From JAWLAT01 sp041395325 (GTDB lineage: Bacteria; Pseudomonadota; Gammaproteobacteria; Xanthomonadales; SZUA-5), in NCBI GenBank assembly GCA_041395325.1, contig JAWLAT010000010.1:62001-126000 (forward strand): a stretch of DNA of 64,000 nucleotides, read 5' to 3'. Within the stretch, counting starts at the first letter, position 1. Each line of letters begins with the position of its first letter. Under the pieces are notes generated by a model. That model ran no database searches and was not told the DNA's origin. It worked only from the letters and a program-made list of their open reading frames with translations. The position numbers and the translations under genes are program-made. Of this stretch, positions 33,578-42,531 are shown piece after piece.

Positions 33578-34986
33578 GCGGCGGCCTCCTGCAGATAGTC
33601 GCGCGGGTCGGTGATGCGCCCGGTCAGGGCACAGGCCGCCGCGGTCAGCGGACTGGCCAGCACGGTCCGTGCGCCCGGGCCCTGGCGACCTTCGAAGTTG
33701 CGGTTGCTGGTGCTGACCGCCAGCTCGCCGGCGCCGACCAGATCGCCGTTCATCGCGATGCACATCGAGCAGCCCGCTTCGCGCCACTCGGCGCCCGCTT
33801 CCAGGAAAACGCGATCCAGACCCTCGGACTCGGCCTCCCGCTTGACCTGCACCGAGCCGGGCACCACCAGCATGCGCACGCCCGGATGAATCCGCCGACC
33901 GCGCAACAACGAGGCCGCCTGGCGCAGATCGGACAACCGACCATTGGTGCAACTGCCGACAAAGACGGTCTGTACCGGTCGGCCGATCACCGCATCGCCG
34001 GCAGCAAAGCCCATGTAGCGAAGGCCGCGGTTCTCCTCGAAGCTGGGCTCGCGCGGTGTATGCCCATCCACCGCCACGACCTGACCGGGATGAATGCCCC
34101 AGGTCAATGTCGGGCGGATATCGCGAGCATCAATGCGCACGACTCGATCGAAAACAGCGTCCTCGTCGCTGACCAGTTGCTGCCATTCGTACAACGCCCG
34201 GCGCCAGGCGTCGCCCTCGGGGGCATGCCGGCGGCCTTTCATCCAGTCGAAGGTGGTCTGGTCCGGCGCCACCAGGCCGCAGCGGGCACCGGCTTCGATG
34301 GACATGTTGCACAACGTCATTCGCTGCTCCATCGACATCGCCCGCACCGTGCTGCCCCGGTACTCAATCGCATGGCCGCGTCCGCCACCGACGCCGATCT
34401 GGCCGATGATGTGCAGGACCACATCCTTGGCGTCGACACCAGGGCCGAGTTCGCCTTCGATCTCGATGGCCATCGTCTGCGGTCGGCGCTGCAGCAGGCA
34501 CTGCGTGGCCAGCACATGGCCGACTTCGGTGGTGCCGATGCCGAAGGCAATCGCGCCGAAGGCGCCGTGGGTGCTGGTGTGGGAATCGCCACAGACGATG
34601 GTCATGCCTGGCCGCGTCAGCCCCAGCTCCGGCCCCATCACATGGACGATGCCGCGGTGCTCGGACTCCCAGTCCTCCAGCGCGATGCCGTGGGCGCGGC
34701 AGTTGCGCCGCAAGGCCTCGACCTGCTGCTCGGCCTCGGTGGTCACCCAGGCCCGCTGACCATCGGGTGCCGCGGCCAGCGTCGGCGTGGAATGATCGAT
34801 CGTGCCGTAGGTGCGGTCCGGCCGGCGCACGCTCAGCCCGCGCCGATTGAGCTCGGCGAAGGCTTGCGGGCTGGTCACCTCGTGGATCAGATGCAGGTCG
34901 ATGTACAGCACCGCCGGCCGGTCGGCCGCCTGCGGCTCGACCTCATGCGCATCCCACAACTTGTCAAACAGCGTCCTTGCGCTCAT
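33574..34986 (-). CDS. leuC: 3-isopropylmalate dehydratase, large subunit
   Basis: The 470-residue subunit carries the [4Fe-4S] cluster; its Cys ligands lie in VFVGSCTNGR and EAGCSMCIAMN. Substrate-binding IVCGDSHTSTHGAFG and SNRNFEGRQG are intact. ATG 34986 follows GAGGAGCCGGGCG, which overlaps the leuA stop region. The gap to leuA is only 11 bp and leuD overlaps its end, so leuA-C-D-B is one transcript. Confidence 0.98.
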   Translation of the reverse strand: MSARTLFDKLWDAHEVEPQAADRPAVLYIDLHLIHEVTSPQAFAELNRRGLSVRRPDRTYGTIDHSTPTLAAAPDGQRAWVTTEAEQQVEALRRNCRAHGIALEDWESEHRGIVHVMGPELGLTRPGMTIVCGDSHTSTHGAFGAIAFGIGTTEVGHVLATQCLLQRRPQTMAIEIEGELGPGVDAKDVVLHIIGQIGVGGGRGHAIEYRGSTVRAMSMEQRMTLCNMSIEAGARCGLVAPDQTTFDWMKGRRHAPEGDAWRRALYEWQQLVSDEDAVFDRVVRIDARDIRPTLTWGIHPGQVVAVDGHTPREPSFEENRGLRYMGFAAGDAVIGRPVQTVFVGSCTNGRLSDLRQAASLLRGRRIHPGVRMLVVPGSVQVKREAESEGLDRVFLEAGAEWREAGCSMCIAMNGDLVGAGELAVSTSNRNFEGRQGPGARTVLASPLTAAACALTGRITDPRDYLQEAAA

Positions 34987-34997
34987 CGCCCGGCTCC

Positions 34998-36590
34998 TCA
35001 GGCGGCCGCCGCCGCACGCGCGGCAGCAGCAACGGTCTCGATGTCGGCCTGGCGCTGGAAACGCCGAGCGGCACGGTTGATCGCATCCAGATAGGCCAGC
35101 GCGCTGGCCTCGATCACGTCGGTGCTGACCCCGCGACCGTGGAAGCTCTCGCCCTGCGCCTTGATGCGCACGTCGGCCTGGCCCTGGGCGTCGGTACCGG
35201 CCGACACACTGCGGACCTGGTAATCGACCACGACACCATCGATGCCCACGACCCGCGCAATGGCGCGGAAGGCGGCATCGACCGGCCCATCACCCACCGC
35301 CGCCTCACGCTCGTTGCGGCCATCCTCGTGCATCAGCACCACCGAGGCGATCGGCACCGCATCGGCGCCGGTCGCGCTGTGAATCTGCAGACCGATCAGG
35401 TTCCAGGGCCGTTGCGCTTCCGGGTCGTGACCCATCGCCAGCGCTTCCAGATCGCTGTCGTAGACCTCCTGCTTGCGGTCGGCCAGGCGCTTGAAGGCGC
35501 TGAAGATGCGATCCATCTCCGCCTCCTCCGGCTCCAGGCCCAGCCGCTTCAGGCGCTCACGCAGCGCATGACGGCCGCTGTGCTTACCCAGCACCAGATT
35601 GGAACGCGGGAAGCCCACGTCCTCGGGCGCCATGATCTCGTAGGTCTCACGCCGCGCAATCACGCCATGCTGGTGAATGCCTGACTCGTGCGCGAAGGCG
35701 TTCTCGCCAACGACCGCCTTGTTGCGCGGCACGGGCTGGCCGGTCAGGCTGGAGAACAATCGCGAGGTCGCATACAGCCGCTGTGTATCCACGCCCGATT
35801 GCAGCCGGTACTTCTCTGAGCGGGTGCGCACCGCCATGACGATCTCTTCCAGCGCCGCATTGCCGGCACGCTCGCCAACACCGTTGATCGTGCACTCCAC
35901 CTGTCGCGCGCCCGCCTCGACCGCGGCCAGCGAGTTGGCCACCGCCAGGCCCAGATCGTTGTGGCAGTGCGCCGACAGAATCACCTTGTCGATGCCGCGG
36001 ACTTCCTTCTTCAGGCGCGTGAACAGCGCCTTGATCTCCTGCGGCGTGGCATAGCCGACGGTATCGGGCACGTTCAGCGTGGTGGCGCCGGCCTCGATGA
36101 CGGCCTGAAAGACCTCGATCAGATACTCCGGCTCGGTGCGCAGTGCGTCCTCGGCGCTGAACTCGACGTCGTCGCAGAAGGACCGCGCCGTTTGCACCCC
36201 GCGGACGGCCGCTTCGATCACCTGCGCCGCGGTCATCTTCAGCTTGTGCTCGCGATGAATCGGGCTGGTGGCGATGAAGGTGTGGATGCGGCGATTGGCA
36301 TTGACTTCCAGCGCGCGCGCGGCCGCGGCCAGATCGCCGGCGTTGCAACGTGCCAGGGCGGCCACCGTCGGCCCCTGGATCTCGTTGGCGATGGTCTTGA
36401 CGGCCTCGAAGTCACCGGGGCTCGCGGCCGGGAAACCGGCTTCGATGACATCCACCTTCAGCTGCGCCAGACCATGGGCCAGACGGATCTTCTGATGGGT
36501 GCTCATGCCGAATCCCGGCGCCTGTTCGCCATCGCGCAGCGAGGTGTCGAAGATGATCAAGCGATCTTGCGGTGGGGTCTGAGTGCTCAT
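34998..36590 (-). CDS. leuA: 2-isopropylmalate synthase
   Basis: This 530-residue enzyme condenses acetyl-CoA and 2-oxoisovalerate, the first committed step to leucine. The HMGL-like barrel opens with IIFDTSLRDGEQAPG and has the metal-binding SAHCHNDLGLA; NGVGERAGNAALEE and ENAFAHESGIHQHG follow. The C-terminal LeuA regulatory domain (about residues 400-510) gives leucine feedback. It starts at ATG 36590, with weak ribosome binding. The attenuator upstream suggests transcriptional control by leucyl-tRNA supply as well. Confidence 0.98.
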   Translation of the reverse strand: MSTQTPPQDRLIIFDTSLRDGEQAPGFGMSTHQKIRLAHGLAQLKVDVIEAGFPAASPGDFEAVKTIANEIQGPTVAALARCNAGDLAAAARALEVNANRRIHTFIATSPIHREHKLKMTAAQVIEAAVRGVQTARSFCDDVEFSAEDALRTEPEYLIEVFQAVIEAGATTLNVPDTVGYATPQEIKALFTRLKKEVRGIDKVILSAHCHNDLGLAVANSLAAVEAGARQVECTINGVGERAGNAALEEIVMAVRTRSEKYRLQSGVDTQRLYATSRLFSSLTGQPVPRNKAVVGENAFAHESGIHQHGVIARRETYEIMAPEDVGFPRSNLVLGKHSGRHALRERLKRLGLEPEEAEMDRIFSAFKRLADRKQEVYDSDLEALAMGHDPEAQRPWNLIGLQIHSATGADAVPIASVVLMHEDGRNEREAAVGDGPVDAAFRAIARVVGIDGVVVDYQVRSVSAGTDAQGQADVRIKAQGESFHGRGVSTDVIEASALAYLDAINRAARRFQRQADIETVAAAARAAAAA

Positions 36591-36641
36591 GGGAAGGCTC
36601 TTGCTGGCTAGGGGGATGTCGGGGTTGGTGAACTCGGGGCC

Positions 36642-36679
36642 AAAAAAAACCCCGCCCTCGTTTCCGGAGGCGGGGTTTT
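36642..36679 (-). terminator. Attenuator terminator upstream of leuA
   Basis: On the leu strand, AACCCCGCCTC pairs with GAGGGCGGGGTT (one bulge) and is followed by eight T. It lies 52 bases before leuA and 29 bases after the leader-peptide stop, so it is positioned to stop transcription into leuA when leucyl-tRNA is plentiful. Confidence 0.85.
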
Positions 36680-36707
36680 GCGAACTCGTCCTGCTCTTAC
36701 ACGCTCG

Positions 36708-36845
36708 CTAAACCGCGCCCCCGGTCTGAAGAAGGAGAAGAAGGAGCGCGGCGAGCACGGCAGCCGTCAGGGCCAGACGCGGCAGCTGCGATTCACCCTG
36801 ACGGGCGACTCGCGTGGCGACCACATGGCGGCTGCGTGGATTCAT
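36708..36845 (-). CDS. leuL: leu operon leader peptide
   Basis: The frame encodes 45 residues starting MNPRSRHVV and ending LLLLLLQTGGAV. Six consecutive Leu codons lie at 36729-36746 (CTC CTT CTT CTC CTT CTT), with four more Leu codons in the 30 bases before. CTT is a rare codon in such a GC-rich genome, which would sharpen sensitivity to leucyl-tRNA. The stop is followed by the terminator hairpin, the classical layout of amino-acid attenuation. A further in-frame ATG at 36932 is less likely to be the start. Confidence 0.8.
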   Translation of the reverse strand: MNPRSRHVVATRVARQGESQLPRLALTAAVLAALLLLLLQTGGAV

Positions 36846-36913
36846 GGGTCTGGACGCTATCAGAGTTTTTGCGCTGCAGCAACCGCGATTTGCCGCCATC
36901 ACTGCAAGAATGT

Positions 36914-36946
36914 CTGCGGCCTGGGGCTGCAATCCCCAGACCGCAG
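36914..36946 (-). terminator. Hairpin downstream of the two-domain nuclease gene
   Basis: CTGCGG-C-CTGGGG and CCCCAG-A-CCGCAG pair with one mismatch around a 7-base loop, 36 bases past the stop at 36983. It separates this gene from the leu leader on the same strand. The T content after it is low. Confidence 0.5.
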
Positions 36947-36982
36947 TGAACTATCGGAACAGACCGCCGATTGGTAGTCGGA

Positions 36983-39900
36983 TCACTCGAAGCCATCCTG
37001 CAGCAACTCGTCGCCGAAATTCAGGATCAGCACCGATCCGTCATGGTCGGAGCTGCGCAGCGGCGAGCCGGCAATGTCTTCGTTGTCACGCCGTGCGTCG
37101 GCATTGCCGCGGCCGTAACCAAAGTCGGCATAGAAGCCCTGCGCCACCCCATTGAGGATCGTGTGATCCAGCGCCTGGGCGAAGCAACCCACCGAGGTGA
37201 AGTTGACGCCGCAACCAAACAGGAACGAGTACTGGTCGTCTTCGGGCAGGTTCTCCAGCGCCTCGCTCATCGGCGGATTGACGATGTTGCCGCTGATGGC
37301 CGGATAGATGTCCTGGATCTCGAACAGCGTGTCGCGCGGATCGGCATCACCGGCCACGTTGGCGTCACCGCGGACGATGCCCATGACATCGGCATAACCG
37401 TCGGTGAACTCGAAGGCGTTGAAGTCACCCAGCGAGATCAGCGGAACGGTCGGATTGGCGCTCTGGAAGGCCTGTGTTTCCTCGGCCACCGCCACCGCCT
37501 GCTCCAGGCGCTTGCGGCGGACGCGGTTGGCATTGGCCAGGTTGCCCTGGTTGTCGATGCCGCTGAGCGAACGCAGATGGCTGACCATCACCGCAAAGGG
37601 CTGCATCGCGCCGGCCTGGGTCGTGTAGGTGCCTTCCAGCAGCAGCGTCGGGCGGTCGTGCAGCGTGCAGGGCGCGGTGCCGCTGCACTCGTTGGTCATC
37701 TGGTTCAGGCGCAGCTGGGTCACCTGACCCACCGTCACATTGCGCCAGATGAAGGCGTTGTTGATGCCGCGCGGATCATTGCCGGAGAAGATAGAACCCT
37801 GGTAGGTCACGCCGGGCTCGTCGGCCGCGATGCGGGCGATCAGCGCATCCATCGCTGTCTGGTTCTCGATTTCGATCAGGCCGACCACGTCCGGCGAGTT
37901 CATCACCTCGCGGATGTAGGCCGACAACTTGCCCAGCTTCAGATCGAATTCGGCCGCCGTCAGCACCGTGTCATCGACCGTCGGGTCATCGACGGTATCG
38001 AACAGGTTCTCGACATTGAGGCTGGCGATGCTGATCTGGTTGTAGCCGGCCATCGGCGCCGGCACCGGCAGCGTCGCCGCCTGGTCGACCGTCAGCGCGC
38101 GCGGCCACAACTCGTAGTCGCCGAAGTCATAGCCGATCACGCCCACAGCGCTGATGCGCGTGCCGGGGATCAGCACATCGTTGGGCAGGCCCAGCCGATC
38201 GACGTCGATCTCGAACAGTTCCGGATTGCCGTCCCACAACGCCACGCCGGGCGGCAGGCCGGGTTCGGAGGCCACCGCCGGATCGATACCAGCTTCGCGC
38301 TTGACGCGCGCGCCGCCGGTGGTCAGGAAGGCCTCGGCAATCGGGTCCGAACCGAAGATCTGGTGCGGTGCGTTGATCAACCCGGTGGTGGTGCTGACCA
38401 GCATGCCCTCGAAGCACTCGAAGTTCTGCACCTCGATTGCCGCACCGGACGAGATCGTGCTGCCGCTGCCCATGCAGGTGGGCACCCCCGGCACCGGCGA
38501 CGGCATGATGTCGTCGAGCACGATCGGCGCCGGTTGCGCACTGGTACCGACCACATTGACCACCAGCCCACCGCCGCTGCTGGTGAACTCGGTGAACTCA
38601 AAGAACTCCACCAGATTGCCCTTGACGTCGACCAGATCGCCGACGCTGACCGTGGGCACGCCACCGGTGAAGACGACGACCGCATCGGAGGTGAAGGCGT
38701 CGCCATCACCCACCGGCATCTGCATGGCGAACAGGTTGGCACCGACCGCCGTGACCACATTGCCCAGCGTGATCTGGACGGTGTCGACGAAGGGCGAGGC
38801 CTCACCGGTGCCCTGCAACTCGGCGATGGTCCGCGGCAGCGGGTCGTCGTTGAGGATCGTGCCGGTACCGCTGTTGTCGACGCTGCCACCGCCGTTGCCG
38901 GTGACATTGCTGATCATCACGGTGAACTGCTCGTCGCTCTCGTTGACCAGATCGCCGACGATCGGCACCAGCAGCGTGTAGGTCGTCTGACCTTCGGGAA
39001 TGGTCTGGCCCATCAGCATCTGGGCCTGGAAGTCGCTGCCCGCCGAAGCGGTCCCGGCGACCGTGCCGATGTTGAAGCTGACGCCGCCGACCGGGGCCGG
39101 AGCATCGAGGCTGACGGTGAAGCTCAGGTTGCTCGTGCCGCTGTCGCCTTCGGCCTGACTGGGATCGTCGATGCTGACGGCGATCGGCGTGGCGCCGTCG
39201 TCGTTGAGGATCGTGCCCACACCGATCAGATCGCCCGCGGTGGCGCCGCTGAGCGTGTCGATCTCCAGCGTGAACTGCTCATTGGACTCGGTGACCATGT
39301 CGCCGTTGATGACGATGGCCATCTGCTGCTCGTCCAGGCCCTCGTTGATGGTCAGCAGGGTCGGGCTCATGCCGACGTAATCGTTGTCGGCCTCGGTGGC
39401 CGTGCCATCGACGGTGCGGGCGACGAAACTGACGCCACCGACGCCGGCCGGGGCGCTGAGGCTGGCCGTGAAGGTCAGCAGCTTGGTGCCCATGTCGCCC
39501 TCGGTGACCGAGACGTCATCAACGCTCAGCACCGGAGCGCCACCGCTGCAGCCGACGCCCTCATAAATGCAGGACACCCACTCGGGATGGTCGATGAAGG
39601 GGTTGCGATTGCCCTGGAAGCTGAAGATCACTTCGTTGCGCAGGACTTCGGCCGGGGTCACCGGATCGGCTGCGTGCCAGGCCAGCAGCGTGCTGAGCAG
39701 GCCCATGTAGCCCACGGCCGCGTTGCCGCCGGTGTTCTGGATCAGCATCGGGTCGTCGGTCAGGCGCAGATCCGGCTCGGCCGCGCCCGTCACACCGTGG
39801 GTGCCGCCCTCGAAGCGGATGTCCATGTAGAACATCGCCCGCGCCATGTCGCCCTTGCGCGCGTTCCACACTTCGTAGAGCACGCCGTTGTACCAGTTCG

Positions 39901-41575
39901 AATTGCCCGGATAGGTGCCCGAACCGCCACCCTGACCATTGTTGACCACGGTCGGGTCCTCGGTGCAGGAGGCATTGCAGGTGCCGAAATACTTGTTGCC
40001 GCGATTGGAGTTGTAGCCGGTGTCGGACAAATACAGCATGTGGGTGTCCGAATAGGGCTGGTTCTGCAGCGCCGGATCGGGCATGGCCACGAACTCGGCA
40101 TCGTTGTTGCCGAAGCCCAGAGAATTGGGCCAGGTGTGCTCACGGTTGTAGGCACCGACACCACCGGTGATCTTGGTGTAGGAGGCGTTGCGGTAGACGT
40201 CCAGGATCTTGGTGTCGTCGTTCGGATCCTCATCGGCCATGTTCAGCACCGCCCAGGTATTGGGCGTGCCGGCCGTGTAGGCAATGCGGGTGTGGTCGTC
40301 AATGATCTCGTGCAGGCTGTTGCGCAGCGCGGTGGCGCTGCTGGGATCGGCCGAGGCGTAGTAGTCGGCCAGTCCAGCCGCCGTGTTGAAGGTCACGGTG
40401 ACGTCGACCGGCAAGTTGTCGGGCGTGCCGTCCTGATCGGTGACGAAGGCCGACAGAATCGTCAGCGTGCAGCTTTCCAGCGAATCGAAGTCGACATCCG
40501 GATCGATGACGAAGCTGCTGGGCCCGCCGCTGACCACACCGGTGTGGCTGCCGGAAACCGCGCACTCCAGCGTGTACCAGCTGCCCATGACACTGACCGG
40601 CTCGTTGAAGTTGACGGTCAGATTGCTGCCCAGCGGTACCGCGGAGGCGCCATTGGTCGGCACCGTCGAATCCACCATCGGCGGCTCGTCGGTGGCGATG
40701 GTGAAGCTGAAGCTGGCATCGGCGGCCATGTTGTCAGGCGTGCCGTCCTGATCGACGATCTGCGCCGCCGACAGGCTGACCGTGCAGACTTCGCTCTCAG
40801 CGAAATCGACGCTGGGATCCAGCGTGTAGGTCGTCGCACCGCCACTCTCGACTGCGCCCACCACTCCGCTGACACTGCAGTTGATGCCGAACCAGCCCGG
40901 GCCGACCGTCACCGGCTCGCTGAAGGTGATCGTGATGTCGGTGTTTGGCGCCACGTTCATCGCCATGTCGACGGGCGCGGTGCTGGCCACACTGGGCGGC
41001 ACATCGACGCCGGCGCCGAAGGTCTGGCCGTTGTTGCAGCCATCGAAGGTCTCGCTGCCGCCGCTGGTCCAGGTGAAGTCGGCATAGACGCTGCCGGGAC
41101 CGCCGCTGAGCTGCAGCGAAGTGCCCACCACCGCGGTGTTCAGTTCCGAAACACCGATATCTGTGCTGGTTGTGCCAGAAGCTGGGCCGTTCGTCGCATT
41201 GATCGTTCCTTCGTAGCTGAGGAACTGGATGACGGTCGAATCGGATCGGCGAACCAAGGCCAGTCCGTCTGGGCTGCCGTTCTGAAGCCCGTCTACCGGA
41301 TAGGCGATGGTGCCAACTTGAACCGTACCCCCGCATGACACGGACATACCAACAGGAAGCGGATCGGTGTCGTAAGTACCGCCCCCGTTGCCGTTGTAGA
41401 GCACGATGTCGTAGTCCGACAGCACCTCGCCAGCAGTAGCGACAACCTCTACAGCCTCGCCGACATCGCCACCTGCGTTGTCGTAGTGGATCTCGTTGAT
41501 GAAGATCGCCGCGTGCAGCGGCAGCGCCAGCAACAGGGCCGGCAGACTCAGGTACAGCGGTCGGATTGGGGACAT
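36983..41575 (-). CDS. Secreted bifunctional nuclease: endonuclease I domain plus EEP (DNase I-like) domain
   Basis: The 1530-residue protein has a signal peptide (1-23). Domains in order: lamin-tail-like (about 24-187, starting FINEIHYDN); two Ig-like Big_5 domains (190-295, 296-397); endonuclease I (405-672), with YNREHTWPNS (His480), NSNRGNKYFG, GDMARAMFYMD and FQGNRNPFIDHPEWV; two Calx-beta repeats (683-794, 798-911, each ending ILNDD); an ExeM/NucH-type region (915-1165); and an EEP domain (1180-1520) with ASLNVENLFDT, GLIEIEN, SHLRS, LGDFNAF, LDHTIL and SDHDG. Both active sites look intact. It ends DGFE. ATG 41575 starts the signal peptide; a longer frame from 41758 was rejected. Extracellular DNA degradation for nutrients or biofilm turnover is likely. 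Confidence 0.85.
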   Translation of the reverse strand: MSPIRPLYLSLPALLLALPLHAAIFINEIHYDNAGGDVGEAVEVVATAGEVLSDYDIVLYNGNGGGTYDTDPLPVGMSVSCGGTVQVGTIAYPVDGLQNGSPDGLALVRRSDSTVIQFLSYEGTINATNGPASGTTSTDIGVSELNTAVVGTSLQLSGGPGSVYADFTWTSGGSETFDGCNNGQTFGAGVDVPPSVASTAPVDMAMNVAPNTDITITFSEPVTVGPGWFGINCSVSGVVGAVESGGATTYTLDPSVDFAESEVCTVSLSAAQIVDQDGTPDNMAADASFSFTIATDEPPMVDSTVPTNGASAVPLGSNLTVNFNEPVSVMGSWYTLECAVSGSHTGVVSGGPSSFVIDPDVDFDSLESCTLTILSAFVTDQDGTPDNLPVDVTVTFNTAAGLADYYASADPSSATALRNSLHEIIDDHTRIAYTAGTPNTWAVLNMADEDPNDDTKILDVYRNASYTKITGGVGAYNREHTWPNSLGFGNNDAEFVAMPDPALQNQPYSDTHMLYLSDTGYNSNRGNKYFGTCNASCTEDPTVVNNGQGGGSGTYPGNSNWYNGVLYEVWNARKGDMARAMFYMDIRFEGGTHGVTGAAEPDLRLTDDPMLIQNTGGNAAVGYMGLLSTLLAWHAADPVTPAEVLRNEVIFSFQGNRNPFIDHPEWVSCIYEGVGCSGGAPVLSVDDVSVTEGDMGTKLLTFTASLSAPAGVGGVSFVARTVDGTATEADNDYVGMSPTLLTINEGLDEQQMAIVINGDMVTESNEQFTLEIDTLSGATAGDLIGVGTILNDDGATPIAVSIDDPSQAEGDSGTSNLSFTVSLDAPAPVGGVSFNIGTVAGTASAGSDFQAQMLMGQTIPEGQTTYTLLVPIVGDLVNESDEQFTVMISNVTGNGGGSVDNSGTGTILNDDPLPRTIAELQGTGEASPFVDTVQITLGNVVTAVGANLFAMQMPVGDGDAFTSDAVVVFTGGVPTVSVGDLVDVKGNLVEFFEFTEFTSSGGGLVVNVVGTSAQPAPIVLDDIMPSPVPGVPTCMGSGSTISSGAAIEVQNFECFEGMLVSTTTGLINAPHQIFGSDPIAEAFLTTGGARVKREAGIDPAVASEPGLPPGVALWDGNPELFEIDVDRLGLPNDVLIPGTRISAVGVIGYDFGDYELWPRALTVDQAATLPVPAPMAGYNQISIASLNVENLFDTVDDPTVDDTVLTAAEFDLKLGKLSAYIREVMNSPDVVGLIEIENQTAMDALIARIAADEPGVTYQGSIFSGNDPRGINNAFIWRNVTVGQVTQLRLNQMTNECSGTAPCTLHDRPTLLLEGTYTTQAGAMQPFAVMVSHLRSLSGIDNQGNLANANRVRRKRLEQAVAVAEETQAFQSANPTVPLISLGDFNAFEFTDGYADVMGIVRGDANVAGDADPRDTLFEIQDIYPAISGNIVNPPMSEALENLPEDDQYSFLFGCGVNFTSVGCFAQALDHTILNGVAQGFYADFGYGRGNADARRDNEDIAGSPLRSSDHDGSVLILNFGDELLQDGFE

Positions 41576-41798
41576 GTCAGGGTCACAGCAGACGGAAGGG
41601 TTAACCGGAGCGGCCGGCGCGGCTGGGCGCTGGCGGCCATCGGCATGAGGGGGTGAGCGGGCGCGCACCAGAGCCGCGCATCCTACCTCAGGCCCATGAC
41701 TGGAAGAAGTCAGGCCGCTCACAGCACGGGCGTAGGCCGGCACGGTGGTGCAGTTCATGCGTACTCGGATGCGCCCATCAACGCCGAGAGCTACGACA

Positions 41799-41813
41799 AC
41801 TTATTGAATAAGT
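41799..41813. promoter_or_regulatory. Palindrome ACTTATT-G-AATAAGT in the 41576-41937 intergenic region
   Basis: A perfect 7+7 palindrome with a one-base centre lies in an AT-rich pocket of the divergent region between the nuclease gene and the DUF6491 gene. It could be an operator for either gene. Apart from this and a -10-like TATGCT at 41902-41907, the 362-bp gap holds nothing I can support. Confidence 0.35.
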
Positions 41814-41937
41814 GAGCAATTTGTTCAAATCTCGGAAAGTCGGGCTAAATGCCGGGGTCATACCCCTGACCAAAGTCGGTCCGCAATTGCAGGCTGCGCA
41901 CTATGCTGTGCCCAACCCAGTGCTTTCGGAGATCCGC

Positions 41938-42390
41938 ATGTACCGCTCACTGATCCTGCTGGCCACCGCGAGCCTGCTGCTCAGCGCCTGCGCCACCGAC
42001 CCGTCCCAGCCCAGCCGGGCCGATACGCGCCGAAGCCAATATGAGTCCGTCGCTGGCGAACCGGTCGACAAGATTCGGGCAGTCAACATCTACGGCTGGA
42101 CCGACATCGACCGCGAACAACTGGTGCTGTGGACCCGGCCGAAAGAGGCCTGGCTGCTGGATCTGTACGCCCCCTGCGTGGGTCTGGAGTTCACGGCCAA
42201 GATCGGTATCAGCAACTTCGGCAACTCGATCTACGCCGGCTCCGATGCGATCGTCGCCTGGCACGACCGCTGCCGCATCAAGACCATCCGACCGATCGAC
42301 TACACCGCCCTGCGCGCCGAGCAGCGCCGGCTCAAGTACGGCGGCGAACTGGAAGACCGCGACGCCCTGCTGGAGAAGGCGCAGAACTGA
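41938..42390 (+). CDS. DUF6491 family lipoprotein
   Basis: The 150-residue product has a lipobox LLLSAC (Cys19) after a 13-residue hydrophobic core. The body shows VNIYGWTDIDREQLVLWTRP and AWLLDLYAPCVGLEF, a pattern I associate with DUF6491 proteins of Lysobacterales. Two further Cys (in APCVG and DRCRI) could form a disulfide. The function is unknown. CGGAGATCCGC precedes the ATG, and TATGCT lies 30 bases upstream. A very strong hairpin follows the stop. Confidence 0.75.
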   Translation: MYRSLILLATASLLLSACATDPSQPSRADTRRSQYESVAGEPVDKIRAVNIYGWTDIDREQLVLWTRPKEAWLLDLYAPCVGLEFTAKIGISNFGNSIYAGSDAIVAWHDRCRIKTIRPIDYTALRAEQRRLKYGGELEDRDALLEKAQN

Positions 42391-42398
42391 TTGCCCCC

Positions 42399-42432
42399 GG
42401 CACCGCCGGCCACCCCCGGGGCCGGCGGTGCC
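42399..42432 (+). terminator. Hairpin after the DUF6491 gene
   Basis: GGCACCGCCGGCC and GGCCGGCGGTGCC form a perfect 13-bp stem with an 8-base loop, 8 bases after the stop. There is no clear T tract. Confidence 0.6.
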
Positions 42433-42531
42433 ATTCCGGTTGCGTCCGAGCCGCAACCGCCTGGGGAACCGGCGCCTGACCGTGATCCGCCGGATGGACT
42501 TGCGCCAGGATTCTGGTGAACATCGCGCCAC

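Noticed and set aside
33547..35094. 515-residue frame antisense to leuC
   Set aside because: The leuC reading on the other strand is certain, and this frame lacks any family signature.
36971..41338. A 1455-residue open frame on the strand opposite the two-domain nuclease
   Set aside because: It is antisense to a gene with clear domains. It is rich in His, Arg, Gly and Val, has no domain or ribosome binding site, and is explained by GC-rich codon bias.
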